Shown here one piece after another: positions 23,680-31,958 of a DNA stretch of 64,000 bases. The position numbers and the translations under genes are program-made. This stretch comes from Cryptosporangium phraense (GTDB taxonomy: Bacteria; Actinomycetota; Actinomycetes; Mycobacteriales; Cryptosporangiaceae), in assembly GCF_006912135.1 (NCBI RefSeq), contig NZ_VIRS01000021.1:1-64000 (forward strand), written 5' to 3'. Position 1 is the first letter of the stretch. Every line of letters starts with the position of its first letter. Below the pieces are notes generated by a model that saw only the letters and a program-made list of their open reading frames with translations, was not told the DNA's origin and did not search any database.

Positions 23680-24488
23680 CGGGTCCCTTTCTCGGCGGCG
23701 AGGTGGTGGCGGATCGCGTCGCCCATCGCCGGGCTCCGCAGGATGTCGGCGAAGGCCGCGCCCTCCCTCCGGCGGGCCTCGGCCACGGCCTCGCGACGGG
23801 ACGCGGTGATCAGGGCCTTCGTCGCCCGGACGGACGCGTCGGGGTGGGCCGCGATCCTCGCGGCCAGGCCGATCGCGGCCGACAGCAGGTCGGCGGGGGC
23901 GTAGGCCCGGAGGGCCAGGCCGGAGTCGACCGCCTCGGCCGCCGAGATCCAGTCCGACGTGAGGAGAGCCTCGGTCGCCCGCTGGACGCCCATCCGGCGG
24001 GGGAGCAGGTAGCTGCCGGCGGCTTCGGGAACCACGCCCAGCTGGGTGAACGGCGCTTTCAGACGGGCGTTCTCGGAGACGAGCACCAGGTCGCAGTGCG
24101 CCAGCAGGGTCAGCCCGAGCCCGACGCCGGCGCCGTTCACCGCGGCCAGCAACGGTTTCCCGAACCCGACGACGGCGTCGAGAAAAGCGTCGAACGGGTG
24201 GCCCTCGTCGGCCGCACCGCCCTCCGCGGTGTCGGCCATTTCGGCCAGATCCGTGCCCGCGGTGAACGTCCGCCCGGCCCCGGTCAGCACCACGACGCCG
24301 ACGGCGTCGTCCGTATCGGCCTCGGTGAGGGCGGCCGCCGCACGGCGGTACAGCGCCCGGTCGAAGGCGTTGGCCCGGGACGGGCGGTCGAACGTGAGCA
24401 CGCGGACCCGACCGTGGTCCTCGGTCCGGACCCGACCTTCCTCAGCCAAACCGGCCTCCGGAGAACGTTGCGATAACAGCGGAATCAC
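23676..24488 (-). CDS. crotonase-family protein, enoyl-CoA isomerase-like
   Basis: A 270-aa crotonase-fold protein. The oxyanion-hole segment is TAGTDLAEM. The first hydratase glutamate seems to be replaced: the segment reads KAPFTQLGVVPEAAGSY, with a glutamate in VVPEAAGS, the position used by delta3-delta2-enoyl-CoA isomerases. So isomerisation rather than hydration is more likely. First gene of the minus arm. The GTG start lies 10 bases from a KstR-like palindrome, with TAGATT about seven bases upstream as possible -10 of a leaderless transcript. A start some 15 codons further in cannot be excluded. Confidence 0.8.
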   Translation of the reverse strand: MIPLLSQRSPEAGLAEEGRVRTEDHGRVRVLTFDRPSRANAFDRALYRRAAAALTEADTDDAVGVVVLTGAGRTFTAGTDLAEMADTAEGGAADEGHPFDAFLDAVVGFGKPLLAAVNGAGVGLGLTLLAHCDLVLVSENARLKAPFTQLGVVPEAAGSYLLPRRMGVQRATEALLTSDWISAAEAVDSGLALRAYAPADLLSAAIGLAARIAAHPDASVRATKALITASRREAVAEARRREGAAFADILRSPAMGDAIRHHLAAEKGTR

Positions 24489-24511
24489 ACTGTAATCTAG
24501 AACGCGTTCTT
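24468..24511 (+). promoter_or_regulatory. promoter with KstR-like operator between divergent sterol/lipid operons
   Basis: For the plus arm, -35 TTGCGA (24468-24473), 17 bases, -10 TGTAAT (24491-24496; five of six consensus bases). Just downstream lies the perfect 12-bp palindrome AGAACGCGTTCT (24499-24510). Extended to 24498-24511 it reads TAGAACGCGTTCTT, matching the mycobacterial KstR pattern TnnAACnnGTTnnA except for the last base. A repressor bound here would cover the start point of both operons. Confidence 0.7.
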
Positions 24512-24545
24512 GCTTGGACGGAACTGCCCGAACGGAGGGCCGGAT

Positions 24546-25502
24546 GTGACAACGTTCGTCGAGTCGACGGTGAGATTCCCCTACAAGCGCTCGTTAGGGT
24601 CGGTCATCGGGTACTTCATGACCGCGCTCACCGACCGGCGCATCGTCGGGATCCGCAACGGCGATCGAGTACTCGTTCCACCGCTGGAGTGGGACCCCGC
24701 GACGGCCGAGCAGCTCAATCCCGACTTCGTCGACGTCGGACCGGCGGGCACGGTCCGGTCCTGGACCTGGGTCGCCGCGCCGAGCGGACAGCACCCGCTC
24801 GACCACCCGTTCGCGTTCGCGCTGATCGAGCTCGACGGGGCCAGCACGACGCTGCTGCACGCGGTCGACGCCGGTGACATCTCGGCCATGGAGACCGGCC
24901 TGCGGGTCGCCCCGCGCTGGCGGGCCCAGCGGGTCGGGCACCTCACCGACATCGAGGCGTTCGTCCCGGGCGAGGAGCCCGTCACGCCGGAGGACGACGC
25001 CGGGCCGGCGGCCGAGCCGGTCACGATGATGAACTACGACGCCTCGATCTCCTACACGACGCCGGTCCCGGAGACCCAGCTGGTGTTCGGCAAGGCGTTC
25101 GCCGAGGGACGCCTGGTCGGGCTGGAGTGCCCGAACTGCCACCGCGTCTACACCGGGCTCCAGCAGGCCTGCCCGGTCTGCGCGATCCCGCTGAACGGCA
25201 CGCACGAGGTCGAGTTGCCGCAGACCGGCACGCTCACCACGTTCACGATCATCACCCCGGTGCAGTACCCGGGCCAGACCGAGACCGAGCCGTTCGCCCG
25301 CGTGCACGTGCTGACCGACGACATCGACGCGGTGCTCGCCTACCAGCCGGTCGTGGACTTCCCGAACGCCGACGTGCACCCGGGCGTCCGCGTGAAGGCG
25401 GTCTGGACGACCGACGCGGACGGGAAGCAGGAGCTCGCGGGCTGGACCCCGACCGGGGAACCCGACGTCGATGACCCTTCGATCGTGAATCGGATCTTCT
25501 GA
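24546..25502 (+). CDS. DUF35 (OB-fold, zinc-ribbon) acyl-CoA-associated protein, Rv3521-like
   Basis: A 318-aa protein with two parts. Residues 1-160 form an N-terminal domain like that of Rv3521-type proteins. From about 175 there is a DUF35 domain with a rubredoxin-like zinc ribbon CPNC...CPVC (Cys 195, 198, 209, 212) followed by an OB-fold ending in HPGVRVKAVW. DUF35 proteins pair with SCP-x/thiolase-like partners; ChsH2 with Ltp2 is the studied case, making a steroid side-chain aldolase. Here the partners are the next two genes, with a one-base overlap. GTG start with GGAGG upstream; an ATG two bases earlier is out of frame and stops at once. Confidence 0.85.
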   Translation: MTTFVESTVRFPYKRSLGSVIGYFMTALTDRRIVGIRNGDRVLVPPLEWDPATAEQLNPDFVDVGPAGTVRSWTWVAAPSGQHPLDHPFAFALIELDGASTTLLHAVDAGDISAMETGLRVAPRWRAQRVGHLTDIEAFVPGEEPVTPEDDAGPAAEPVTMMNYDASISYTTPVPETQLVFGKAFAEGRLVGLECPNCHRVYTGLQQACPVCAIPLNGTHEVELPQTGTLTTFTIITPVQYPGQTETEPFARVHVLTDDIDAVLAYQPVVDFPNADVHPGVRVKAVWTTDADGKQELAGWTPTGEPDVDDPSIVNRIF

Positions 25503-26554
25503 TGGAGCCTGTGGCGATTGTGGGGTGGGCGCTCACCCCGATGGTCCGGCGGACCGACAAGTCCGAGGCCCGGCTGCTGTTCGACGTCGTGACCGGCGCG
25601 ACCGAGGACGCCGGCATCACCCGCGCCGACGTCGACTTCTCCTGCGCCGGGTCGTGCGACTACGTGGCCGGGCAGGCGTTCTCGTTCGTCCAGAACATCG
25701 ACGCGGTCGGCGCCTGGCCACCCAAGCGCGACTCGCACGTCGAGATGGACGGCGCCTGGGCGTTGTACGAGGCCTGGGTGCGGCTGCAGCTCGGCGACCT
25801 CGACGTTGCGATCGCGATGGGCTCCGGGCGGTCGTCGACCGCCGACCCGGCGACGATCTACCCGATGGAGATGGACCCCTACTACCTCGCTCCGCTCGGT
25901 GCCGACGCGGTCTCGCTGGCTGCGCTCCAGGCCCGCGTCCTGCTGGACGCCGGGCTGGTCACCGAACGGGACATGGCCGGCGTGGCCGCGCGGACTCGGG
26001 CCGACGCGGTCGGCAACCCGTACGCGCAGGTCTCCGGCGAGTACGACGTCGACGCGCTGCTCAAGGAGGACTACGTGCGGGCGCCGCTGCGCAAGCACGA
26101 CCTCTCGCCGATCACCGACGGGGCGGCCGCGGTGATCATCGCCCGCGGCGACAAGGCCCGGGAGCTGAGCGACAACCCGGTCTGGATCACCGGCTTCGCG
26201 CACTCGGCCGAGCCGCACCAGCCGGGCGTCCGGGACCTGCGGGCGTCGACGTCGACGGCACGAGCGGCGAAGGCCGCCGGCGCCGACGGGCACTTCGACG
26301 TCGCCGAGCTGCAGGCCGCGTTCACTCACGAGGAACCGCTGCTCACCGCCGCACTCGGCCTCGGGCCCGACGTCGCCGTCAACCCGTCGGGCGGACCGCT
26401 GGCGGCCAACCCGGTGATGGCGACCGGGCTCGTCCGCGTCATTGAAGCGGCGCGCCAGATCCGGGACCGCGGGAAGCAGCGCACGCTGGCGCACGCGACG
26501 TCCGGCCCGTGCCTGCAGCAGAACCTCGTCTGCGTGCTGGAAGGAACGAAATGA
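25502..26554 (+). CDS. ltp4: Ltp4-like (SCP-x) thiolase/aldolase-type protein
   Basis: A 350-aa thiolase-superfamily protein of the lipid-transfer-protein (SCP-x) type, lacking the C-terminal sterol-carrier domain. It shows the N-terminal VAIVGWALTPMVRR, the loop CAGSCDYVAGQAFSF, MGSGRSS near 100, the DGAAAVIIARGDKA strand, and the C-terminal NPSGGPLAANPVMATGL and ATSGPCLQQN. These proteins catalyse retro-Claisen or retro-aldol cleavage of beta-keto- or beta-hydroxyacyl-CoA. The gene order DUF35-ltp4-ltp3 is that of mycobacterial Rv3521-Rv3523. In Rhodococcus, Ltp3 and Ltp4 have been tied to degradation of C24-branched sterol side chains. Overlaps the next gene by four bases. Confidence 0.82.
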   Translation: MEPVAIVGWALTPMVRRTDKSEARLLFDVVTGATEDAGITRADVDFSCAGSCDYVAGQAFSFVQNIDAVGAWPPKRDSHVEMDGAWALYEAWVRLQLGDLDVAIAMGSGRSSTADPATIYPMEMDPYYLAPLGADAVSLAALQARVLLDAGLVTERDMAGVAARTRADAVGNPYAQVSGEYDVDALLKEDYVRAPLRKHDLSPITDGAAAVIIARGDKARELSDNPVWITGFAHSAEPHQPGVRDLRASTSTARAAKAAGADGHFDVAELQAAFTHEEPLLTAALGLGPDVAVNPSGGPLAANPVMATGLVRVIEAARQIRDRGKQRTLAHATSGPCLQQNLVCVLEGTK

Positions 26555-27717
26555 GCAGCAACCCGTGCGCGATCGTCGGGATCGGGCAGACGAACCACAA
26601 GACCCGGCGGTGGGACGTGTCGCTGGGCGGGCTGGTCCGCGAAGCGGCCACCCGCGCGCTCGAGGACGCGCACATGACCTGGGCCGACATCGACGCGGTC
26701 GTGCTCGGCAAGGCGCCTGACCTGTTCGAGGGCGTCATGAAGCCGGAGCTGTACCTGACCGACGCGCTCGGCGCGGCCGGGAAGCCGATGTTCCGGGTGC
26801 ACACAGCGGGCAGCGTCGGCGGGACGACCGGGATCGTCGGCTCGCACCTGGTCGAGGCCGGGATCCACCGCACGGTGCTGTCGCTGGCGTACCAGAAGCA
26901 GTCCGAGGGCAACGCGCAGTTCGCGCTCGGGTCCGGGCGGGGGGCGTCGCTCGGCGCGGGCGGGGCGTTCGCGCCGTACATGCGCTCGTACATCACCCAG
27001 ACCGGCGCCCCGGCCGACGTCGGCCCGATGGTCGCGGTCAAGGACCGGCTGAACGCGCTGAAGAACCCGTACGCGCACCTGAAGTTGAAGGACATCACGG
27101 TCGAGAAGGTCAAAGAGTCGCCGATGATGTGGGAGCCGATCCGGTACCTGGAGTCGTGCCCGTCGTCCGACGGGGCCTGCGCGGTGATCTTCACCTCACT
27201 CGAAGGGGGGCAGGCCGCGGCGGCGGACGGGCGCCCTCCGGCCTGGGTGCTGGCCTCGTCGTACCGGTCGGAGCCGTCGTCGTTCCCCGGGCGGGACCCG
27301 GTCTGGTCGGCCGGGGCGGCCGACTGCGCGGCCGAGATCTACAAGTCGGCCGGGATCACCCGGCCGCGCGAGCAGATCGACTGCGCCGAGCTGTACGTGC
27401 CGTTCAGCTGGTACGAGCCGATGTGGCTGGAGGCACACGACCTGGCCGACCGGGGCGACGGCTGGAAGATGGTCGAGCGGGGCGACACCGCGCTCGACGG
27501 GTCGTTCCCGGTGAACATGTCCGGCGGCGTGCTGTCGTCGAACCCGATCGGCGCGTCCGGGCTGCTCCGCTTCGCCGAGGCCGCGATGCAGGTCCGCGGC
27601 ACCGCGGGGGAGCACCAGGTCGACGGCGCGAAGGTGGCGCTGGCCCAGGCCTACGGGGCGTCGGCGCAGTACTTCAGCATGTGGCTGGTCGGCAGCTCGC
27701 TCGACGCGGTGGGCTGA
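26551..27717 (+). CDS. ltp3: Ltp3-like (SCP-x) thiolase/aldolase-type protein
   Basis: A 388-aa thiolase-superfamily protein. Recognisable parts: CAIVGIGQTNHKTRR at the N-terminus, AGSVGGTTGIVGSHLVEAG near 95, SCPSSDGACAVIF near 205, PVNMSGGVLSSNPIGASGL near 325 and the C-terminal AYGASAQYFSMWLVG. Most likely a heteromeric partner of the Ltp4-like and DUF35 proteins encoded just before it. Context (KstR-like operator, crotonases, CoA ligase, TetR gene) points to sterol or isoprenoid side-chain cleavage. The reaction, aldol or thiolytic, is not settled by sequence. Confidence 0.82.
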   Translation: MSSNPCAIVGIGQTNHKTRRWDVSLGGLVREAATRALEDAHMTWADIDAVVLGKAPDLFEGVMKPELYLTDALGAAGKPMFRVHTAGSVGGTTGIVGSHLVEAGIHRTVLSLAYQKQSEGNAQFALGSGRGASLGAGGAFAPYMRSYITQTGAPADVGPMVAVKDRLNALKNPYAHLKLKDITVEKVKESPMMWEPIRYLESCPSSDGACAVIFTSLEGGQAAAADGRPPAWVLASSYRSEPSSFPGRDPVWSAGAADCAAEIYKSAGITRPREQIDCAELYVPFSWYEPMWLEAHDLADRGDGWKMVERGDTALDGSFPVNMSGGVLSSNPIGASGLLRFAEAAMQVRGTAGEHQVDGAKVALAQAYGASAQYFSMWLVGSSLDAVG

Positions 27718-27725
27718 GCCCGGCC

Positions 27726-28301
27726 ATGGCGGGCGGGGCGGCGTTCGAGCTCAGCGCGGACGAGATCGTCCGCGCGGCCGTCGAGATCCTCTACGAGCAG
27801 GGTCTGGACGCCGTGAGCATGCGCACGGTCGCCGCCCGCCTCGGTGTTTCGCCGGTGCCCCTGTACAGCCGGGTCGGCAACAAGGAAGCGCTGCTCGACG
27901 CGGTGGCGGACACCGTGCTGGTGGACGTGGCCCCGGATCGTGCTCTCGGCGAGCGCTGGCCGGAGTACACCGCCCGGTGGGCATCGACGTTGCGGGACCG
28001 GCTGGTGACGATCCCCGACATCCGGCGGCTGCTGTCGCTGCGCCGCTCGCCGTTCGTCCCGGCCGCCACCGTGCTCGTCGCGATCCTGCGCGACGAGGGC
28101 GGGTTCGGCGGCCGGGCCGCGGTCGAGGCCGTGCAGTTGCTGTCGTGGGCGGTGATCGGGTACGCGGTGCTGGAGTCGGGCGCGGAACCCCGGCCGCGCC
28201 GGACGGCTCCGGATCCGACGTCGGTCAGCCGGGCCCAGGCGGACCATCTGTTCGAGCTGCACGTGCGGTATCTGGTGGAGGGCCTGGAACGGGATCGCTG
28301 A
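27726..28301 (+). CDS. TetR/AcrR-family regulator
   Basis: A 191-aa TetR protein. The N-terminal DNA-binding domain includes ADEIVRAAVEILYEQGLD and the helix-turn-helix TVAARLGVSPVPLYSRVGNK. The C-terminal ligand domain is of the TetR_C type, with VEAVQLLSWAVIGYAVLESG. It begins 8 bases after the ltp3-like gene and is probably cotranscribed. KstR-type proteins are themselves TetR members, so it could bind the palindrome at 24499-24510 and respond to an acyl-CoA intermediate; that link is only inferred. Confidence 0.85.
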   Translation: MAGGAAFELSADEIVRAAVEILYEQGLDAVSMRTVAARLGVSPVPLYSRVGNKEALLDAVADTVLVDVAPDRALGERWPEYTARWASTLRDRLVTIPDIRRLLSLRRSPFVPAATVLVAILRDEGGFGGRAAVEAVQLLSWAVIGYAVLESGAEPRPRRTAPDPTSVSRAQADHLFELHVRYLVEGLERDR

Positions 28302-28302
28302 G

Positions 28303-29274
28303 TCACCGCGGAAGGCGCCGCAGCAGATATCCGCGGGCCGCGTCGACGTCGGCCCGGACGGACTGCTCGTCGGCGGAGTCCTCCGGCGACCGCCAGTCGA
28401 AGACGCGCCAGTCGCGGGTCGCCCGCGCGTCGACCGGATGCACGGGGCGGTGCTCCCCGGTCTCGAGCTGCCCGGCCAAGCTCTCGGCCAGAGCGGCGTG
28501 GACGTGGGTCGCGGCGATCAGCAGCCGCCAGAGGACCCGGTTCCGCGCGGGATGGAAGCCTTCGAACATCCGGACCGCATAGTCGAGCACGGTCTCCCGG
28601 CTGAGGACGTCGTCGCGGAACGCGCCCAGACCGACCAACGCCGGGTCGGCCGCACCGCCCCCGGTGAGCGCGGCGCTGATCTCCTCCAGAGTTCCGGACA
28701 GGAGGTACTGGCGCTCGTCCCAGGACTCGTCCCGGTGGGCCAGCACCGGAGGGCACGCGGCGAGATCGGGGCCGGCCGTCCAGACGTTCTGTACTTCCTT
28801 GACCAGGCGGTACTGCCAGCGCAGGCCCGGATCGACGGTCAGGTCGAGCCCGGTGAGTCGTTGCCGCTCGATCCGGATCACGCCGAGCGGCGCGAGCAGC
28901 TCCCACAGCGTGGTGACCAGGTGGAGAGGGTCGTCCTCCCAGCCCGGGCCGAGCCGGCCCCCGGTGCCGAGCCGGCCCCCGGTGCCGAGCCGGCCGTCCC
29001 GGGCACCGTCGACGAGATCGTGCAGCACCCGGCGCTGGGCCAGTTCCGACCGCTCGGCCAGGTCGAAGACGAGCGGTTGGAGCTCGGTGTAGAGCCGCTT
29101 GCGGGCTTCGTACTGGTAGTCGCGGAGGGCGTCGCGCTCCCGGCGGTCCCGGTCCTGCCGGTCCTGGAGGGCGGCGATCCGCTGCTGGCTACGGACCGTG
29201 CTGACGTACGACAGCAGCGCCGTCAGCGCGCTGAGAGCCAGCGACGCGAGGGCCGCGATCAGGGCCGTCGGCAT
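28303..29274 (-). CDS. membrane-anchored coiled-coil protein of unknown function
   Basis: A 323-aa protein with one N-terminal membrane helix (ALIAALASLALSALTALLSYV), then a charged coiled coil (QQRIAALQDRQDRDRRERDA, residues 30-60) and a helical cytoplasmic domain. This layout is seen in unnamed actinobacterial proteins that may scaffold or sense at the membrane. A short Gly-rich insert (residues 94-108, RLGTGG repeats) comes from an 18-bp tandem repeat. It converges on the TetR gene with one base between stops. Function unknown. Confidence 0.7.
   Translation of the reverse strand: MPTALIAALASLALSALTALLSYVSTVRSQQRIAALQDRQDRDRRERDALRDYQYEARKRLYTELQPLVFDLAERSELAQRRVLHDLVDGARDGRLGTGGRLGTGGRLGPGWEDDPLHLVTTLWELLAPLGVIRIERQRLTGLDLTVDPGLRWQYRLVKEVQNVWTAGPDLAACPPVLAHRDESWDERQYLLSGTLEEISAALTGGGAADPALVGLGAFRDDVLSRETVLDYAVRMFEGFHPARNRVLWRLLIAATHVHAALAESLAGQLETGEHRPVHPVDARATRDWRVFDWRSPEDSADEQSVRADVDAARGYLLRRLPR
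28948..28995. repeat. 18-bp tandem repeat inside a coding sequence
   Basis: GCCGAGCCGGCCCCCGGT occurs at 28948-28965 and 28966-28983, with 12 more bases of a third copy. On the coding (minus) strand each unit adds RLGTGG to the membrane coiled-coil protein. The unit is a multiple of three, so copy-number change would keep the frame. Confidence 0.85.
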
Positions 29275-29408
29275 GACGGGCCTCCCGGTCGTCTGACGTG
29301 GACCGAACGGAGCGAGCGTTCCGCGGGGGACGGTAGGAACCGCGGATCGACCGGAGCCTAGGGGTAACGCCGGGAGGCTGTCCCGGCGACGCCACGGGAG
29401 GATCCGCA

Positions 29409-29624
29409 GTGAAGCCGTACGACCATCCGCACTACTACCACCTGGAGACCGAAGCGCACCGGCGCGTCCGGCACCGGCATCCCCGGCCCGAGCGGGAGCC
29501 TCGCCGGGTCTCGTTCGGATTCGTGAAGGCGGTCTACCGAGGGGTTCGGCGGCGGGTGGTGGCCCACCAGGCGATCGTCAGGCCGCCGGCCGGGACCTCG
29601 GCGAGCAGCACGAACGCCCGGTAG
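29409..29624 (+). CDS. possible small basic His-rich protein
   Basis: A 71-aa open frame starting with GTG after a good GGGAGGA ribosome binding site. The first 50 residues are rich in His, Tyr and Arg (YDHPHYYHLETEAHRR, then VKAVYRGVRRR) and look like a real small protein. The last 90 bases lie antisense to the end of the next membrane protein gene, where the product turns to low-complexity sequence. Not recognised. Could be spurious. Confidence 0.35.
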   Translation: MKPYDHPHYYHLETEAHRRVRHRHPRPEREPRRVSFGFVKAVYRGVRRRVVAHQAIVRPPAGTSASSTNAR

Positions 29625-30508
29625 AGGAGCAGGCCGGCGAGCGCGCCGGTCGGGTCCACCCGCAGAGCCACCAGCACGGTGATCGTCCCCGCCTCCACGA
29701 AGCCGACGCCGGCCGGGGTGATCGCCAGCAGCGCGAGCAACCGCAGGGCGACCAGCGTGGCGAACGTCGTCGGGAGCGGGAGGTGCAGGCCGACGGCGGT
29801 GAAGCAGAGCCAGAGCAGGACGCCCTGCAGCGCGAGGTATCCGCCCAGGCCGACGACCAACGCCACCCACCGCCGCCGGACGAGCCCCGCCGTCCGCTCC
29901 GCCACCCCCACCGCCCACGACCCGCCCACCCTCGGCGGAACGGCGCGAAGGACGCGCGAGGCGCGGCCGAGCAGCGCCAGCACCACGACCACCCCCACCG
30001 CCGCACCGGCCCCGGCCACCGCCAGCAACACCCACCCACCCCGCGCCGGCGACAGACCCCCCACCGCCAGCAGGCCCCCCACCGCCGGCAGCGGCAGCAT
30101 CAGCTTCGCGACGAAGTCGCACGACTTCGACACCACCGCGAACCGTACGTAGTCCGCGCTCGAGTGCCCCCAGCCACGCACCATCCCGTAGTTCACCGCG
30201 GTCCCGGCCGCCCCGCCGAGCGGCAGCACGTTGGCCACCGCGTTCCCCGCCACGTTCAGGATCAGCGCGCGCCGCCGGGTCAGCCCGGGCAGAGCGGCCG
30301 TGAGCAGCACCGTGTGCACGGCCAGCCCGGCCACCCAGACCGCACCGAACACCGGCGGCCACCACCAGCTCAGCCCGCGCACCGCGGCCAGCGCCTCCGA
30401 CCAGGACGCGCCGAACCGACCGGCCTGCGACAGCGCGAGGACGGCCAGGCCGGCCGCGCCCAGCGCGACGAGGACGCGGGCCCGCGACGGCGCCAGGGCG
30501 GTGGTCAT
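29534..30508 (-). CDS. LPG-synthase-TM/flippase-like membrane protein (UPF0104/YbhN type)
   Basis: A 324-aa polytopic protein with about eight membrane helices. Family signatures are NVAGNAVANVLPLGGAAG near 88-105 and ITPAGVGFVEAGTI near 265, both found in the membrane half of lysyl-phosphatidylglycerol synthases and in stand-alone UPF0104 proteins. The aminoacyl-transfer domain is absent, so a lipid-flippase-like role is more plausible than lysylation. The basic tail ATTRRRTPR would be cytoplasmic. Confidence 0.78.
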   Translation of the reverse strand: MTTALAPSRARVLVALGAAGLAVLALSQAGRFGASWSEALAAVRGLSWWWPPVFGAVWVAGLAVHTVLLTAALPGLTRRRALILNVAGNAVANVLPLGGAAGTAVNYGMVRGWGHSSADYVRFAVVSKSCDFVAKLMLPLPAVGGLLAVGGLSPARGGWVLLAVAGAGAAVGVVVVLALLGRASRVLRAVPPRVGGSWAVGVAERTAGLVRRRWVALVVGLGGYLALQGVLLWLCFTAVGLHLPLPTTFATLVALRLLALLAITPAGVGFVEAGTITVLVALRVDPTGALAGLLLYRAFVLLAEVPAGGLTIAWWATTRRRTPR

Positions 30509-30616
30509 TCATCGAGCGTGAGGGAACCCGGCAGCCACCGGGTGAACGCCGCTGCTGCGCAAAGCGATCGGCGCGCGTACTCGAGCGGGAGCTGCCGGTC
30601 GAGGCGGCCGGGCGAC

Positions 30617-31918
30617 TCACGCGGTGAGCCCGAGCAGTTCCACCAGCCCACCGGCGAGGCCGGGCGTCCACTCCGGATCGGCGCTCAGGTAGCTCTGGCG
30701 GTCGGCCCGCAGCAGGCCGATCAGCACCTCGGCGACGATCCGGCCGCCGACCGGGCCGAGCCGGTCGCCGCCCGCGCGGTACTCGGCCTCCTTGAGCACG
30801 TAGTACCAGAGCGGCGTGCCGTGCGGCCAGTCCCGGTCGGCGTCGAGCGGGGCCTGGCCGAGCAGCGTCGCGACGTCCTCGCCGCTGGGCAGCTGGGTGC
30901 TCTCGCCCCGGAGCAGGTCCCGGACGGCCAGCGAGCGGTAGGCGGCGTCGTCGACCGCGCCGGTGACCTGCTCGGGCAGCCCGATCAGGCTCGCGGCCAG
31001 CCGCCCGTCGAGCCGCTTGGCCCGCTGCGCGGCCGGACGTCCGGGCACGTCGAAGATCTGGGCCAGGTCGAGGCGCCGGAGCGGAGAGCCGAACCCGACC
31101 AGGTCCGGGAAGAGCGGCACCGCCGGGCCACCCTCGACCAGCCGGTAGCTGTGCCGGATCTGGCCGTGCCCGTACCGGTAGGCCGCGTCGGCGAACTCGA
31201 GCGGGATGAACGCCTCGCCCGGCTTCGGGGCGAACCACCGCCCGCCCTCCCCGAGCACCTCCTCGACCAGGGCGCGCCCGACCAGCCGGGGCAGGAAGTC
31301 GTTGACCACGATCCACTGGTAGTGCCAGGTCAGCGCGGTCTGGGCCCGGGTGAAGACGTCGGCCCCGTCGTCCTCCGCCCGGAGCAGGTCGACGATCCGG
31401 TTGTGGGCGTGCAGCAGCGCGACGTGCAGCGTCAGTGAGAACAGGTGGACGTCGTTGCGCGGGTCGCCGATCAGCGCGACGCCCTGCCGGTTGCGCGGTA
31501 CGTCGTGCCCGTCGTCGCTGAGTAGGAACTTCGCGGGATCGTCGACGTCGAACAGGAACGGGGAGCCGACCGGACCGTCGCCGTACACCGTCTCGAGGTT
31601 CAGGCGCGGGGCGCGCGCGTTGCGCAGCGTCGCGGTGTCGACGTCGGCACCGGTGAGCGCGGACCGGTCGGCGGTGATGTCGTGCGCGACGAGCTGACCG
31701 AAGAACGGCCAGCCGGCCGCCTCGGCGGCGTCGTCGCCGTCCGGGGCGAGCCGGTCGAGAACGGCGGCCGCGTCGCAGACGCCGCCGTCGCTCCCGGCCC
31801 GCATCAGCAGGTGCGGGTCGGTGCCCAGCGGGGACAGGGCCGGGAACATGCGGCCGTAGCGGGCCGCGCCGGTGGGCCGGTCGACGGCCCGGGCCGGGCT
31901 CAGACAGTGCGTGTTCAG
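30617..31918 (-). CDS. animal-type heme peroxidase family protein (apparent CTG start)
   Basis: A 433-aa member of the animal heme-dependent peroxidase superfamily. The distal His motif is FFGQLVAHDIT (near 75), the helix with WHYQWIVVNDFLPRLVG lies near 195, and the proximal His region is YRYGHGQIRHSY near 245. Homology begins at RYGRMFPALSP, upstream of the first ATG. The only good ribosome binding site, AGGAGG, is five bases before a CTG at 31916-31918 (peptide LNTHCLSPARAV), so translation probably starts at CTG. It may oxidise lipids, sterols or halides; no signal peptide is seen. Confidence 0.75.
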   Translation of the reverse strand: MNTHCLSPARAVDRPTGAARYGRMFPALSPLGTDPHLLMRAGSDGGVCDAAAVLDRLAPDGDDAAEAAGWPFFGQLVAHDITADRSALTGADVDTATLRNARAPRLNLETVYGDGPVGSPFLFDVDDPAKFLLSDDGHDVPRNRQGVALIGDPRNDVHLFSLTLHVALLHAHNRIVDLLRAEDDGADVFTRAQTALTWHYQWIVVNDFLPRLVGRALVEEVLGEGGRWFAPKPGEAFIPLEFADAAYRYGHGQIRHSYRLVEGGPAVPLFPDLVGFGSPLRRLDLAQIFDVPGRPAAQRAKRLDGRLAASLIGLPEQVTGAVDDAAYRSLAVRDLLRGESTQLPSGEDVATLLGQAPLDADRDWPHGTPLWYYVLKEAEYRAGGDRLGPVGGRIVAEVLIGLLRADRQSYLSADPEWTPGLAGGLVELLGLTA

Positions 31919-31958
31919 AACGACCTCCTGGTGTCGGAGAGAATGACAGCTGCGCTGG

